Below, in pieces: positions 41,659 through 53,316 of a stretch of DNA of 64,000 bases. Numbering within the stretch: position 1 is the stretch's first letter; every line of letters begins with the position of its first letter. Origin of the DNA: Clavibacter michiganensis subsp. tessellarius (lineage in GTDB: Bacteria > Actinomycetota > Actinomycetes > Actinomycetales > Microbacteriaceae); the NCBI RefSeq assembly GCF_021922985.1, contig NZ_CP040788.1:1550001-1614000 (forward strand), read 5' to 3'. The position numbers were made by a program, and so were the translations under genes. The notes beneath the pieces are model-generated. The model made no database searches. It saw nothing but the letters and a program-made list of their open reading frames with translations, and was not told the DNA's origin.

Positions 41659-42476
41659 CCGAGGGTGTCCTCGGGGCGGATCGAGCGGCCGTAGATGGCC
41701 TCGAAGACGTCGTCGCCCGCGGTCGCGGCCGGGCCGTCGTAGACGACCTCGCCGGCGCGGAGGCCGATCATCCGGTCGCCGTAGCCGCGCGCGAGGTCGA
41801 GGAGGTGCAGGTTGGTGAGCACCGTGATCCCGAGCTCGCGGTTGATGCGGCGGAGGTCGCCCATGACGCCGTGCGCGGTCGGCGGGTCGAGGCTCGCGAC
41901 CGGCTCGTCGGCGAGGACGAGGCGGGGGCGCTGCGCGAGCGCGCGGGCGATCGCGACGCGCTGCTGCTGGCCGCCGGACAGCGTGGACGCGCGGTCCCAC
42001 ACCTTGCCGAGGATCCCGACGCTCTCGAGCGCCTGGAACGCGATCTCGCGGTCGACCGCGCGCGGCAGCCCGAGGAACGTGCGCCACCCGGGCGTGTGCG
42101 CGAGCCGGCCGACGAGCACGTTGTCGAGGACGCTCGCGCGCTTCGCGAGGTTGAAGCCCTGGAAGACCATCCCGATGTCGCCGCGGAGGGCGCGGAGGCG
42201 GCGGTCGGCGAGGCCGTCGACGCGCGTGCCGCCGACCTCCACCTCGCCGGAGGTCACGGGGACGAGGCCGTTGATCGTGCGGATGAGGCTCGACTTGCCG
42301 GATCCGGACAGCCCGACGACCGAGACCATCTCGCCGCCGGCGATGTCGAGGGAGACGTCCTTCAGCGCGACGACGCCGTTGGGGTAGCGGACCGTGACGC
42401 CGGCGAGGCGGACGGCCCACGGCGTGGAGGCCGGCGCGAGCGCGGCGGCCTCCGACAGGGAGGTGGCGGCGGCCAT
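41655..42476 (-). CDS. phnC: Phosphonate-type ABC ATPase
   Basis: The 273-residue ATPase has Walker [14 protein letters not shown] near 54-66, signature [15 protein letters not shown] and Walker [14 protein letters not shown], matching PhnC. It powers uptake through the two PhnE proteins. The ATG lies three bases after the phnD stop. Confidence 0.95.
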   Translation of the reverse strand: MAAATSLSEAAALAPASTPWAVRLAGVTVRYPNGVVALKDVSLDIAGGEMVSVVGLSGSGKSSLIRTINGLVPVTSGEVEVGGTRVDGLADRRLRALRGDIGMVFQGFNLAKRASVLDNVLVGRLAHTPGWRTFLGLPRAVDREIAFQALESVGILGKVWDRASTLSGGQQQRVAIARALAQRPRLVLADEPVASLDPPTAHGVMGDLRRINRELGITVLTNLHLLDLARGYGDRMIGLRAGEVVYDGPAATAGDDVFEAIYGRSIRPEDTLG

Positions 42477-42479
42477 GCG

Positions 42480-43454
42480 CTAGCGCAGACCGAGCGACTC
42501 GGCGGCGCGCGCCACGACGTCGAGCGACGACGGGTCGGCGGGCGCGAGCTTCGTGATGGAGTACACGGCGGTGAGGGCCGCGGAGCCCTCGGGCGTGGCC
42601 GAGTAGTCGAGCAGCGCCTTCGTGATCCGGTCCTGCAGCTCCGGCGACAGCGAGCCGGAGACCGCGACGCCGTCGTTGGGGATCTCGTCGGTCATCGCGA
42701 AGACGACGACCTTCTTCCCGACGTCCGGCTTGTCCTTGGCGACGATCGTGCGGGCGTCCCAGAAGCTGAAGCCGACCTCGGCGTCCCCGTCGTAGACCGC
42801 GAGCACGGAGGCGTCGTTGGCCGTGACGGGGATCCGCTGGATGTCGGAGTCGATGTCGAGCCCGGCGTCCTTCAGCGCGAGCATCGGGTAGATGTAGCCG
42901 GCGGGCGACCCCGGGCCGAGGACGGCGACCTTCGCGCCCTTCACCCGCGTGATGGAGTCGAGGCCCTGGGGACCGGTCAGCGCGTCCGCGCCGTTGCAGA
43001 ACAGCATGCCGTCGCGCTCGACGGGGGCGTCGTCGCAGTACTTGTCGGGGTCGTTCGTCATGAACTGGGCGGGGTAGGTGATGTTGCCGTTCCGCTCCGT
43101 CTGCAGCACGACCTTCGCCTGGTACATGTCGCTCGCCTGCCAGAGCTGCAGGGAGGGGAGGAAGCCGATCTGCGCCTGGTCGGCGCCCATCGCCTCGACG
43201 GCGGCCTGGTAGTCCTTCGCCACCACGCCGGTGACGGGGATCCCGAGGGCCTTCGTGAGCATGTCGGTGAGGGGCGCGGCGGTCTGCACGAGGCCGTCCT
43301 GGTCCTGGGACGGGACGAGCGCGAGCGTGAGGGACGTCGGATCCGCGGAGCCGGACGCGGCCGCGCCGGACGCGTCGCCGGCCGACGAGCATCCGGTGAG
43401 CGCGAGGGCGGCGACGGCCCCGATGACGAGGAGCGGGAGGGCGGGCTTCTTCAT
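42480..43454 (-). CDS. phnD: Phosphonate-type ABC binding lipoprotein
   Basis: The 324-residue product has a lipoprotein signal ending LTGC (Cys22) and the PhnD-type binding fold (LALVPSQDQDGLVQTAAPL, GPGSPAGYIYPML). Family members bind phosphonates, phosphite, hypophosphite or phosphate esters, so the ligand is open. The ATG at 43454 overlaps the HAD gene stop. Confidence 0.93.
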   Translation of the reverse strand: MKKPALPLLVIGAVAALALTGCSSAGDASGAAASGSADPTSLTLALVPSQDQDGLVQTAAPLTDMLTKALGIPVTGVVAKDYQAAVEAMGADQAQIGFLPSLQLWQASDMYQAKVVLQTERNGNITYPAQFMTNDPDKYCDDAPVERDGMLFCNGADALTGPQGLDSITRVKGAKVAVLGPGSPAGYIYPMLALKDAGLDIDSDIQRIPVTANDASVLAVYDGDAEVGFSFWDARTIVAKDKPDVGKKVVVFAMTDEIPNDGVAVSGSLSPELQDRITKALLDYSATPEGSAALTAVYSITKLAPADPSSLDVVARAAESLGLR

Positions 43455-44254
43455 GCGTGCATCTGCTTTCCGTGGGGAGCGGCGAGGGAGGAGGTGGCGG
43501 GCGAGGGGGCGCCGTCGAGCCAGGCGCGGATGTCCGCGTACAGCCCGGCGACGGTGGCGGCGCGGTACGTGGCCCGGTCGTCGGCCGACGCGGCAGGTCC
43601 CACGAGCGCGGTGCGGAAGCCGCGGGCGTGCGCCGGCTCCAGGTCGTTGACCCAGAGGTCGCCGACGCTCAGGAGCCGGGCGGCGGGCGGACCCGCGGCG
43701 GGGCCGGGATCGAGGCGGTCGAGGACGGCGCCCATCCCCGCGGGCTTGCCGGCGCCCGTCACGACCTCGTCGAACCCGCCGGCGATCCCGAGCGCGGCGA
43801 GGGCCTCCGGGATCCGGACGGCGGGCGAGTTCGTGACGAGCACGCGGATCGCCCGGCCCTCGAGCCCGCGGAGGAAGCAGCCGAGCCCGGCGGGCGCGAC
43901 GACGGGCGCGTGCGGGCCGCCGAGCTCCGCGCGGCTCGCCAGGAAGGCCGCGGAGAGGAGCCGCTCGGGCACCTCGTGCCGGGCGGCGAGCCCCTGGACG
44001 AGCGCGTACCCGTCGATGGCGCCGTGGGGCCGGCCGATGTCGCGGAGGCCGGCGGCGACGGCGGCGGCGAACCGCGTGCGCGCGTCGTCGCCGGGCAGCG
44101 TCTCGGCCACGTGGTGCGCGTAGCGGAGCACCGGGCCGTCGCCGAGGGAGACGGTGCCGTCGAAGTCGAACACGAGGGTCCGGCCGGGGGTGGTCACGGG
44201 GGCGCTCGTCTCCGCGCCCGGGTCGTGGATCCCGTCGGGATCCTGTGGACGCAT
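43451..44254 (-). CDS. HAD-family phosphatase linked to phosphonate-type importer
   Basis: The 267-residue protein has HAD motif I DFDGTV (Asp30, Asp32), motif II LVTNSP, a lysine in GAGKPAGMG and motif IV VGDLWVNDLEP. It leads the operon HAD-phnD-phnC-phnE-phnE-rpiR. A phosphate-ester or phosphonate hydrolase acting on the imported compound is inferred. No PhnW transaminase or C-P lyase gene is nearby, so phosphonoacetaldehyde hydrolysis is not proven. Confidence 0.88.
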   Translation of the reverse strand: MRPQDPDGIHDPGAETSAPVTTPGRTLVFDFDGTVSLGDGPVLRYAHHVAETLPGDDARTRFAAAVAAGLRDIGRPHGAIDGYALVQGLAARHEVPERLLSAAFLASRAELGGPHAPVVAPAGLGCFLRGLEGRAIRVLVTNSPAVRIPEALAALGIAGGFDEVVTGAGKPAGMGAVLDRLDPGPAAGPPAARLLSVGDLWVNDLEPAHARGFRTALVGPAASADDRATYRAATVAGLYADIRAWLDGAPSPATSSLAAPHGKQMHA

Positions 44255-44261
44255 CGTCCAC
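44245..44261 (-). promoter_or_regulatory. Inverted repeat over the HAD start codon
   Basis: GTGGAC and GTCCAC flank five bases that contain the ATG. TATCGT, a possible -10 box, lies five bases before that ATG on the minus strand. A repressor dimer bound here would cover the transcription start, and the RpiR protein at the operon end is the natural candidate. Confidence 0.5.
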
Positions 44262-44344
44262 GATAGGTAGCCATCATCGACGCTTCGACCATCTCCGGTG
44301 GACGGGAGGTGAACGCGGACGGGCGAGCAGGGGCGGGACGCCGC

Positions 44345-44378
44345 GAGGGCGGCGGGACCGGGTGGTCCCGCCGCCCTC
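44345..44378 (-). terminator. 15-bp hairpin after gcvP
   Basis: GAGGGCGGCGGGACC pairs perfectly with GGTCCCGCCGCCCTC around a four-base loop, ~50 bases past the gcvP stop. This is the likely end of the gcvTHP transcript. The rest of 44262-44425 shows nothing else. Confidence 0.7.
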
Positions 44379-44425
44379 GGCGGTGGTGCGGTGCGGCGCG
44401 CGGGGCGCCGCGGATCAGGCGCGGA

Positions 44426-47397
<2,972 letters not shown>

Positions 47398-47401
<4 letters not shown>

Positions 47402-47769
47402 TCGCCCACCAGCGCGACGTACTCGTCGTGGCTGAGGAGCGTCGGGAGCGCCTCGAAGCGCACCTTGACGAGCCAGCCGGATCCGAACGGGTCGCTGTTC
47501 ACGAGGTCGGGCGAGGCGACGACCTCCTCGTTGACCTCGGTGACCGTGCCGTCGATGGGCGCGAAGAGCTCGCCGACCGACTTGGTCGACTCGATCTCGC
47601 CCACGACCTCGCCGCCGGCGAGCTCGTCGCCCACCGCGGGCAGCTCGACGAAGACGACGTCGCCGAGCTTGTCGGCGGCGTAGGCCGTGATGCCGACGGT
47701 CGCGACGTCGCCGTCGACCTGCACCCACTCGTGCTCGGCGGTGTACTGGAGGCTGGTCTGGTCGGTCAT
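47398..47769 (-). CDS. gcvH: Glycine cleavage system H protein
   Basis: The 123-residue lipoyl carrier has its modified lysine at Lys63 in [12 protein letters not shown]. It shuttles the aminomethyl group between GcvP and GcvT. Both ends overlap neighbouring genes by four bases, which favours balanced synthesis. Confidence 0.98.
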
Positions 47770-48986
47770 GCGAGGGCCTTTCGCGAGTAGAAGGGGAGGG
47801 TCACGACGGTGGCGGGAACGCGCGTGCCGCGGACGTCGACGGTGAGGCGCGTGCCGGGGGCGGCGAGCGCGGGATCCACGTACGCCATGGCGACGGGGTG
47901 GCCGAGCGTGGGCGACAGGGCCCCGCTCGTGATGATTCCAACGGGCGCGACGGCGCCCTCGGTGGCCTCCATCACGGCCTCGAGGGCCTCGGCGGAGTCG
48001 CCCGCGACCTCCTCGGCGTAGACGGGGTAGTCGGCGCGAGGCGCGCGGCGGCCCTCGGTGACGAGGCCGACGAGCACGCGGGCGGCGGGATCCGGGCCCT
48101 TCTCCACGGCGGCGCGACCGCGGAAGTCGCCCTCCTTCGCGAGCGCGACCACCTTGCCGACGCCGGCCTGCACGGGCAGCGTGTGCAGGCCGAGCTCGTG
48201 GCCGTAGAGCGGCATGCCCGCCTCGAGGCGGAGCGTGTCGCGGCAGGCGAGGCCCGTGTTCAGCAGGCCGAGCGGCGTGCCGGCGGCGACGAGCGCCTCC
48301 CACAGGGCGACCGCGTCCTCGGTGGCGACGTACAGCTCGTAGCCGTCCTCGCCCGTGTAGCCGGTGCGGGCGACGAGCACGTCCTGGCCGGCGAAGCGGG
48401 CGGCCGTGGCGCGGTAGTAGCGGAGCGCCTCGAGCGGCGTCGCGGTCTCGAGCCCGGCGGTGGCCTCGAGGATCGCGCGGGACACGGGACCCTGCACGGC
48501 GATGAGGGCGACGTCGTCGCTCGCGTCGTCGACCTCCACGTCGTCGAGGCCCTCGGCCGCCTCGGCGAGCACGGCGAGGACGGGGTCGTGGTTGCCCGCG
48601 TTGGCGACGACGAGGAAGGACTCCTCGCCGGTGCGGTAGACGATGAGGTCGTCGACGATGCCGCCCGAGGGATCCAGCAGCAGCGTGTACTTCGCCTGCC
48701 ACTCGGCGATGGCCGAGAGCTTGCCGGCGAGCACGGAGTCGAGGAAGCGGGCGGCGCCCTCGCCCTCCACGGCGATCTCGGCCATGTGCGAGATGTCGAA
48801 GATGCCGGCGGCCTCGCGCACGGCGCGGTGCTCGGCGAGGTCGCTCGTGTAGCGGACGGGCATGAGCCAGCCGGCGAAGTCGGTGAAGGAGGCGCCGGCG
48901 GCCTCGTGCACGGCGTGCAGCGGGGATCGGCGGGGCGGGGCCGGGGCCGCCGCGGCAGGCGCGGTGTCGGCGGGTGCGTCGGTCAT
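47766..48986 (-). CDS. gcvT: Aminomethyltransferase, T protein
   Basis: The 406-residue enzyme moves the one-carbon unit from lipoyl-GcvH to tetrahydrofolate and releases ammonia. Family motifs include [24 protein letters not shown] and [14 protein letters not shown]. About 20 extra Ala/Pro residues lie at the N-terminus. The ATG at 48986 is chosen over 49043 because GGAGGA sits seven bases upstream and 49043 would be inside the riboswitch. Confidence 0.97.
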   Translation of the reverse strand: MTDAPADTAPAAAAPAPPRRSPLHAVHEAAGASFTDFAGWLMPVRYTSDLAEHRAVREAAGIFDISHMAEIAVEGEGAARFLDSVLAGKLSAIAEWQAKYTLLLDPSGGIVDDLIVYRTGEESFLVVANAGNHDPVLAVLAEAAEGLDDVEVDDASDDVALIAVQGPVSRAILEATAGLETATPLEALRYYRATAARFAGQDVLVARTGYTGEDGYELYVATEDAVALWEALVAAGTPLGLLNTGLACRDTLRLEAGMPLYGHELGLHTLPVQAGVGKVVALAKEGDFRGRAAVEKGPDPAARVLVGLVTEGRRAPRADYPVYAEEVAGDSAEALEAVMEATEGAVAPVGIITSGALSPTLGHPVAMAYVDPALAAPGTRLTVDVRGTRVPATVVTLPFYSRKALA

Positions 48987-49029
48987 GGAGTCCTCCGGTC
49001 GTGACCGGCGCGGGCGCCGGATGCGGGAC

Positions 49030-49203
49030 TCCCCCTCTGTCATGTGCCTGAGAGCTTCGCGCCGTCCGAGGAGGGTGCTTTCACCGTGGGCGAGCCGTGC
49101 GGGACGACTGCTTTTCAGAGTGGCCAGTGCGTCGCGGTACGTGGACCTGAGAGATTGGCGGGGAGGCTTGCTCCTTCGGTGCTCCCGGAGGAGCTCTCCC
49201 GCG
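49030..49203 (-). promoter_or_regulatory. Tandem glycine riboswitch before gcvTHP
   Basis: Two aptamers are recognisable on the minus strand. The first has GAAGGAGCAA (49168-49177) and AATCTCTCAGG (49146-49156), closed by CACTCTGAAAAG (49111-49122). The second has GGTGAAAGCACC, then GCTCTCAGG (49047-49055) and the closing ACAGAGGGGG (49031-49040). Glycine binding usually turns such operons on. The expression platform must lie in the ~45 bases before the gcvT ribosome site. TATGCT at 49232-49237 is a possible -10 box. Confidence 0.9.
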
Positions 49204-49302
49204 ATGCGTGCGCGGCCGTGTTACGGGTCCCAGCATATCGAGCGGGACGTTTCGGGCGTGTGACGATCCCGCCCGCGCCCGGCGCGTCCGCCCGGACGCG
49301 AC

Positions 49303-49335
49303 GACGCCGCCGCATCCTCGGGATGCGGCGGCGTC
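49303..49335 (-). terminator. 15-bp hairpin after the SseB-like gene
   Basis: GACGCCGCCGCATCC pairs perfectly with GGATGCGGCGGCGTC around a three-base loop, 22 bases beyond the stop. It is a typical high-GC terminator without a U-run and separates this gene from the riboswitch promoter. Confidence 0.7.
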
Positions 49336-49357
49336 GGGCGGTCGGGTCGAGCGGTCG

Positions 49358-49819
49358 TCAGATCGCGTCGGGCGACGGCGCGGCGGGGGCCGTCGTGCCG
49401 GGCTGGACGTCGTCGTCCTGGTCGATGACGCGGCGCACGTCGTCGGCGAGCTGCGCGACGCCCTCGGGCATCATCTCGAAGCCGTCCGTGGTGCCGACGT
49501 TGATGACGAGGCCGGTGCCCTCGGGGATGGCCTGCACGAGCTCGGCGGCGGGGATCGTGGCGACGTGGTCGGCGACGCTCGTGACCTTCTCGTCGATGCG
49601 GTCCTCGTGCGTGAAGGCGGCGAGCATGGGCACGCCGTCGCGGTCGAAGAGGACCGGCTGGAGCTGGTCGGTCTCGGGGGTCAGGGGCGTGGCGGTGGGC
49701 ACCACGACGACGGTGTTGATGAACTCCGTGAGGACGGCGGTCATGTCGGACTCGCCGGCCTGGCCGCGCGCGATGGCCTGCTCGAGGGGGGTGGGCTCTC
49801 GGTCCTGTGAATCGGTCAT
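49358..49819 (-). CDS. SseB-family N-terminal domain protein
   Basis: The 153-residue soluble protein matches the SseB N-terminal domain, with LEQAIARGQAG, the beta-strand NTVVVVPTATP and PVLFDRDGVPMLAAFTHEDRI. In actinobacteria this domain occurs alone and has no established function. The ATG at 49819 follows GGGAG. An acidic tail ends the protein. Confidence 0.85.
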   Translation of the reverse strand: MTDSQDREPTPLEQAIARGQAGESDMTAVLTEFINTVVVVPTATPLTPETDQLQPVLFDRDGVPMLAAFTHEDRIDEKVTSVADHVATIPAAELVQAIPEGTGLVINVGTTDGFEMMPEGVAQLADDVRRVIDQDDDVQPGTTAPAAPSPDAI

Positions 49820-49840
49820 GCTCCCATCGTGCCCGATCGA

Positions 49841-49903
49841 GCGGCACGGCGCCTGACCGGGGCGGCACGGCGCCGAGCGGGGCGGCACCGAGCGGGGCGG
49901 CGT
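49841..49903. repeat. GC-rich short direct repeats in a divergent intergenic region
   Basis: GCGGCACGGCGCC occurs at 49841 and 49862, followed by shortened copies of GAGCGGGGCGGC. The unit is ~21 bases with two to three imperfect copies. It lies between the SseB-like gene and the regulator gene. Confidence 0.5.
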
Positions 49904-49922
49904 CCCGGGCGCGCGGCGGAGC

Positions 49923-49928
49923 TAGGAT
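49923..49928 (+). promoter_or_regulatory. Candidate -10 box (TAGGAT) of the BlaI/CopY-like gene
   Basis: TAGGAT lies 40 bases before the GTG start, giving a ~34-base leader with a GAGGGGAG ribosome site. Confidence 0.5.
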
Positions 49929-49968
49929 CGACACTTCCCGCCCACCACCCGACCCGAGGGGAGCCGCC

Positions 49969-50340
49969 GTGCCGATCGGACGCCAGCGCCCCCGCGGCGA
50001 GCTCGAGGCCGCCATCATGGACGCGCTCTGGGACGCCGACGAGCCGCTCACGGCCAAGGACGTCGTGGCCCGGATCCCGGATCCGCGCCCCGCCCTCACG
50101 ACGGTGCTCACGGTGCTGGAGCGGCTCGGCCAGAAGGGCCTCGTCACGCGATCCGACGAGGCGCGCGCCCTCACGTTCGCGCCCGCGCGCTCCCGCACGG
50201 ACCACGCGGCGTCCCTCATGTCGGGCGCGCTCGCAGCCACGAAGGACCGCGAGGCGGCGCTGCTGCGCTTCGCCGGCACGCTCGACGGCGACGACCTCAC
50301 GGCGCTGCGCCGCGCGCTCGGCGCGGACGACCCGGCGTAG
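49969..50340 (+). CDS. BlaI/MecI/CopY-family transcriptional regulator
   Basis: The 123-residue protein is a winged-helix repressor (GELEAAIMDALWDADEPLTAKDV, then TTVLTVLERLGQKGLV), as in BlaI, MecI and CopY. No BlaR-type sensor is encoded beside it. No Cys-rich copper-binding tail, as in CopY itself, is present, so the signal is unknown. The GTG at 49969 follows GAGGGGAG by seven bases. It faces a CopC-like gene across a 32-base gap. Confidence 0.88.
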   Translation: MPIGRQRPRGELEAAIMDALWDADEPLTAKDVVARIPDPRPALTTVLTVLERLGQKGLVTRSDEARALTFAPARSRTDHAASLMSGALAATKDREAALLRFAGTLDGDDLTALRRALGADDPA

Positions 50341-50372
50341 CGCGCCAGCGCTCGCGCGCTCCGGCGCCCCGG

Positions 50373-51143
50373 CTAGCGCGGGTCGTCGGCCCCGTCGGTC
50401 GGCCCGCCGACGCTCCGGCCGTCCTCGCCCGGGAAGCGTCGCGACGAGCGGCGCACGACGCCGAGGACCACGAGCACGGCCGCCCCGAGGATCAGGAGGC
50501 CGATGAGGAGGAACACCCACACGGGCGTCGTCTCCGCGGCGTCGGCGATCGGCACGGACTCGCCCGACTGCGCGTCGGCCGTGGGAGCGGGCGCCGCGGA
50601 TCCGCCGCCCTGCGTGGTCATGGTGCCCTCGGGCTCGGGCGTCGCGGTGGGCGCGCTGCCCGCCCAGGCGTCGCCGCAGGCCGGGGCCTGGAGGATCGCC
50701 GGGCCGCCGACCGTGTCGCCCGCGGGCGCGTAGGTGAAGGAGTAGGTGCCGTCGATGGGGTGGCTGTCGCTCGAGACCGCGCGCCAGGTGACCTGGTAGG
50801 TGCCGGCGGTGCCGAGCGCGATGCGGCTCGTGGCGGTGGATCCGTCGATCGTGACGCAGCCGTCCTCGTGGAACGAGCCGTCGGAGGCGTTCACGACCTG
50901 GATCGCGAAGCCCGAGGCCTGCGCGTCGAGCGCGAGGAGGTCCTCGCTGAAGTCGAGCGCGATGCTGCCGGGCTCGGCCGTGACGGTGGCGTCGGCCGCG
51001 GGCGTGGATCCGACGAGCCGGTCGTGCGCCGACGCCGGGCCCGCCGGGATCAGCGCTCCCCCGACGACGAGCGCGGCGGCGGCCGCGGCGAGCGCGGCGC
51101 GTCGGAGGGCGGACGGGGTGCGGGGGTGGAGCGGAGACGCCAT
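50373..51143 (-). CDS. CopC-domain envelope protein
   Basis: The 256-residue product has a signal peptide cut near ASA-HDRLVGS, so it starts with the copper-ligand histidine typical of CopC/YobA domains. A second conserved His lies in SSDSHPIDGTYSFTY. A Pro/Thr-rich linker leads to one membrane helix near 215-238 and a basic tail. It probably binds copper outside the membrane. The related CopD membrane gene is not visible. Confidence 0.92.
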   Translation of the reverse strand: MASPLHPRTPSALRRAALAAAAAALVVGGALIPAGPASAHDRLVGSTPAADATVTAEPGSIALDFSEDLLALDAQASGFAIQVVNASDGSFHEDGCVTIDGSTATSRIALGTAGTYQVTWRAVSSDSHPIDGTYSFTYAPAGDTVGGPAILQAPACGDAWAGSAPTATPEPEGTMTTQGGGSAAPAPTADAQSGESVPIADAAETTPVWVFLLIGLLILGAAVLVVLGVVRRSSRRFPGEDGRSVGGPTDGADDPR

Positions 51144-51437
51144 GGGTCCATCATCCCCCGCGGCGGGCGCGGGGAGGGCGTGCGGCGGGCACGGGGCGGG
51201 CACGGGGAGGGCCCGCGGCGGGCGAGGTCGGTCCGCGGAAGGCCCCTGCGCGCCCGATCCTCCTTCGCCGTCGATTCCTTCGCCCACGATGGGTAGCCTG
51301 GCGAGGACGATCGCTGCTGCCGGGGGGTGCTGCGGTGGCTCCGGCCTCGATGCTCCCGGGTGGACGCCCCGCTCGCGTGACCGGCCGGACGTGGTCCGGC
51401 CGCGCGCCCGGCCGACCGAAGGACCACGGACCGCACC

Positions 51438-52829
51438 TTGCTCGACTCGCTCACGCTCCGCGTCGCCTTCGGCGTCACCTCCCTGGTGCTGCTGCTGCTC
51501 TTCGCGCTCGTCACCTACCGCGGCACGCGCTCGTCCTTCAGCTTCTGGTGGTGCGCGGCGCTGGCGCTGTTCATGACGGGATCGCTCGCCTACCTCCTCG
51601 ACGGCACCGCGAACCAGGTCTGGGGCAACCCGCTCGGGAACGCGCTCATCGTGGCGGGCGCCGCGTCCGTGTGGATGGGCAGCCGCTCCCTCCGCGACCG
51701 GCCGACGCCGTGGTGGCTCGTCGTGGGTCCGGCCGCGCTGATCACCGCGGTGTCGAGCGCCGACTCGCCCGCGACGAACGACTGGTCGGGCGGACCCCTC
51801 TTCCTCACGCTGATGACGACGCTGATCGGGCTGTCCTGCCGCGAGTTCGTGCTGCTCGACGCGCGGCGCTCGCGCACCCGGTGGCCGCTGCTGCTCGCGT
51901 CCGGCGCGCTCGCGCTGTACTACGGCGGCCGCCTCGTCGCCTTCCTCGCATCCGGACCCCGGAGCGACCTCTTCACGGGCTGGTTCGGCACGCCGTCGAC
52001 TGCCCTGATCACGCTCGTGCTCCTCGTGGTGGTGTCGTTCAGCATGGCGTCGTTGAGCGGCGAGCAGGCCGCGAAGGCGCACGCGGCGCGCGCCGCCCGA
52101 TCCCGGCAGGAGCTCGACGAGGGCGGCGGCGTGCAGCGCCGGCTCCTCCCCCGGTCGGTGCCGGACCTCCCGGGCTACGAGGTCGCGGGCGCGTGCGTGC
52201 CGAGCGGCGCCGTGAGCGGCGACTTCTTCGACTGGCAGCGGACGCCCGACGGCCTCGTCGTCACCCTGGCCGACGTGATGGGCAAGGGCGTGGGCGCCGC
52301 GGTGATCGCCGCGACCGTGCGGGCCTCGCTCCGGATCGCGCTGCCGAACGAGGATCCGGGACGCACGATGTCCGTCGTCGACCGGGCCGTCGAGCCCGAC
52401 CTCGAGGCGAACGACGCCTTCGTCACGCTGCTGCACCTGCGGCTCGACGCCGCGACGGGCGACGTCACGGCCGTCGACGCCGGGCACGGCCTCGGGGTGG
52501 TCTGCCGCGCGGACGGCACCCGGGAGCCGATCCCCTCGCGCAACCTGCCGCTCGGGGCGCTGGGCACGCAGGAGTGGGCGACGAGCGCGGTGCGCCTCGA
52601 TCCCGGCGACCTGCTGCTCGTCTGCAGCGACGGCGTCCTCGACCTCTTCGACGGCTCGGTCGAGTCGCTCGACCTCGCCGTCGACGCCGCGTCGTCCGCC
52701 GGGGGCTCCGCGGAGGACGCGGTCGCGGGCATCACGGGGCTCGCGGAAGGGCGGTCGCTGCCGGACGACGTGACGGTGGTGGCGGTCCGGCGCGTCGGCA
52801 CCGAGGCACGGGAGGCCGCGCTCCGCTGA
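51438..52829 (+). CDS. Membrane SpoIIE/PP2C-type phosphatase
   Basis: The 463-residue product has six or seven helices in its first ~205 residues, then a short helical linker and a SpoIIE-type phosphatase domain (about 230-455). Metal-binding Asp motifs are GAVSGDFFDW, LADVMGKGVGA and LVCSDGVLDLFDG. The TTG start at 51438 opens the conserved membrane module LDSLTLRV. Such proteins dephosphorylate anti-anti-sigma factors; no partner gene is next to it. The 294-base region before it (51144-51437) shows only GC-rich repeats and a possible TAGCCT box near 51297. Confidence 0.9.
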   Translation: MLDSLTLRVAFGVTSLVLLLLFALVTYRGTRSSFSFWWCAALALFMTGSLAYLLDGTANQVWGNPLGNALIVAGAASVWMGSRSLRDRPTPWWLVVGPAALITAVSSADSPATNDWSGGPLFLTLMTTLIGLSCREFVLLDARRSRTRWPLLLASGALALYYGGRLVAFLASGPRSDLFTGWFGTPSTALITLVLLVVVSFSMASLSGEQAAKAHAARAARSRQELDEGGGVQRRLLPRSVPDLPGYEVAGACVPSGAVSGDFFDWQRTPDGLVVTLADVMGKGVGAAVIAATVRASLRIALPNEDPGRTMSVVDRAVEPDLEANDAFVTLLHLRLDAATGDVTAVDAGHGLGVVCRADGTREPIPSRNLPLGALGTQEWATSAVRLDPGDLLLVCSDGVLDLFDGSVESLDLAVDAASSAGGSAEDAVAGITGLAEGRSLPDDVTVVAVRRVGTEAREAALR

Positions 52830-52911
52830 CGCGGGCGCCGGCCCGTCCGGTGGGCCAGGGTGGAGGGACCGCGGGCGCGCGAGGACGCCCGCCCGAGCAC
52901 CAGGAGGATCC

Positions 52912-53307
52912 GTGGCACCGGACGACGACATGCCGAGCACCATCCGCCGCTCCCCCGAGCACGCGCAGGCGACCTGGTCGGCGGCGCACGCCGCGGCCGA
53001 GGAGCGGTACGGATCCGGCGAGCGCGCCGAGCGCACCGCCTACGCCGCGCTCAAGCACGGCTTCGAGAAGGTCGGCGACCATTGGGAGCCGAAGGACGAA
53101 GCGGGCCCGTCGGACGACGGCGCCGAGCGGCGCGGCGCGGGCACGGCCGGCGGCGTCGACGCGAACGCCTCGAAGGCGCATCTGATGGAGGTCGCGCGTC
53201 GCCTCGACGTGGGCGGCCGCAGCCGCATGACGAAGGACGAGCTGGTCGAGGGGATCCGGAAGGCGAACGACCGGGAGACCCGGAGGGCGCGCGAGCGCGA
53301 CAGCTGA
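52912..53307 (+). CDS. ChaB domain plus Rho N-terminal-like domain protein
   Basis: The 131-residue protein begins with a ChaB-type module (STIRRSPEHAQATWSAAHAA, YAALKHGFEKVGDHW). A Gly/Asp linker leads to a Rho-N/SAP-like helix pair (SKAHLMEVARRLDV, MTKDELVEGIRKAN), which suggests nucleic-acid contact. The GTG at 52912 follows AGGAGG. Its function is not known. Confidence 0.88.
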   Translation: MAPDDDMPSTIRRSPEHAQATWSAAHAAAEERYGSGERAERTAYAALKHGFEKVGDHWEPKDEAGPSDDGAERRGAGTAGGVDANASKAHLMEVARRLDVGGRSRMTKDELVEGIRKANDRETRRARERDS

Positions 53308-53316
53308 GGTGGGCGC

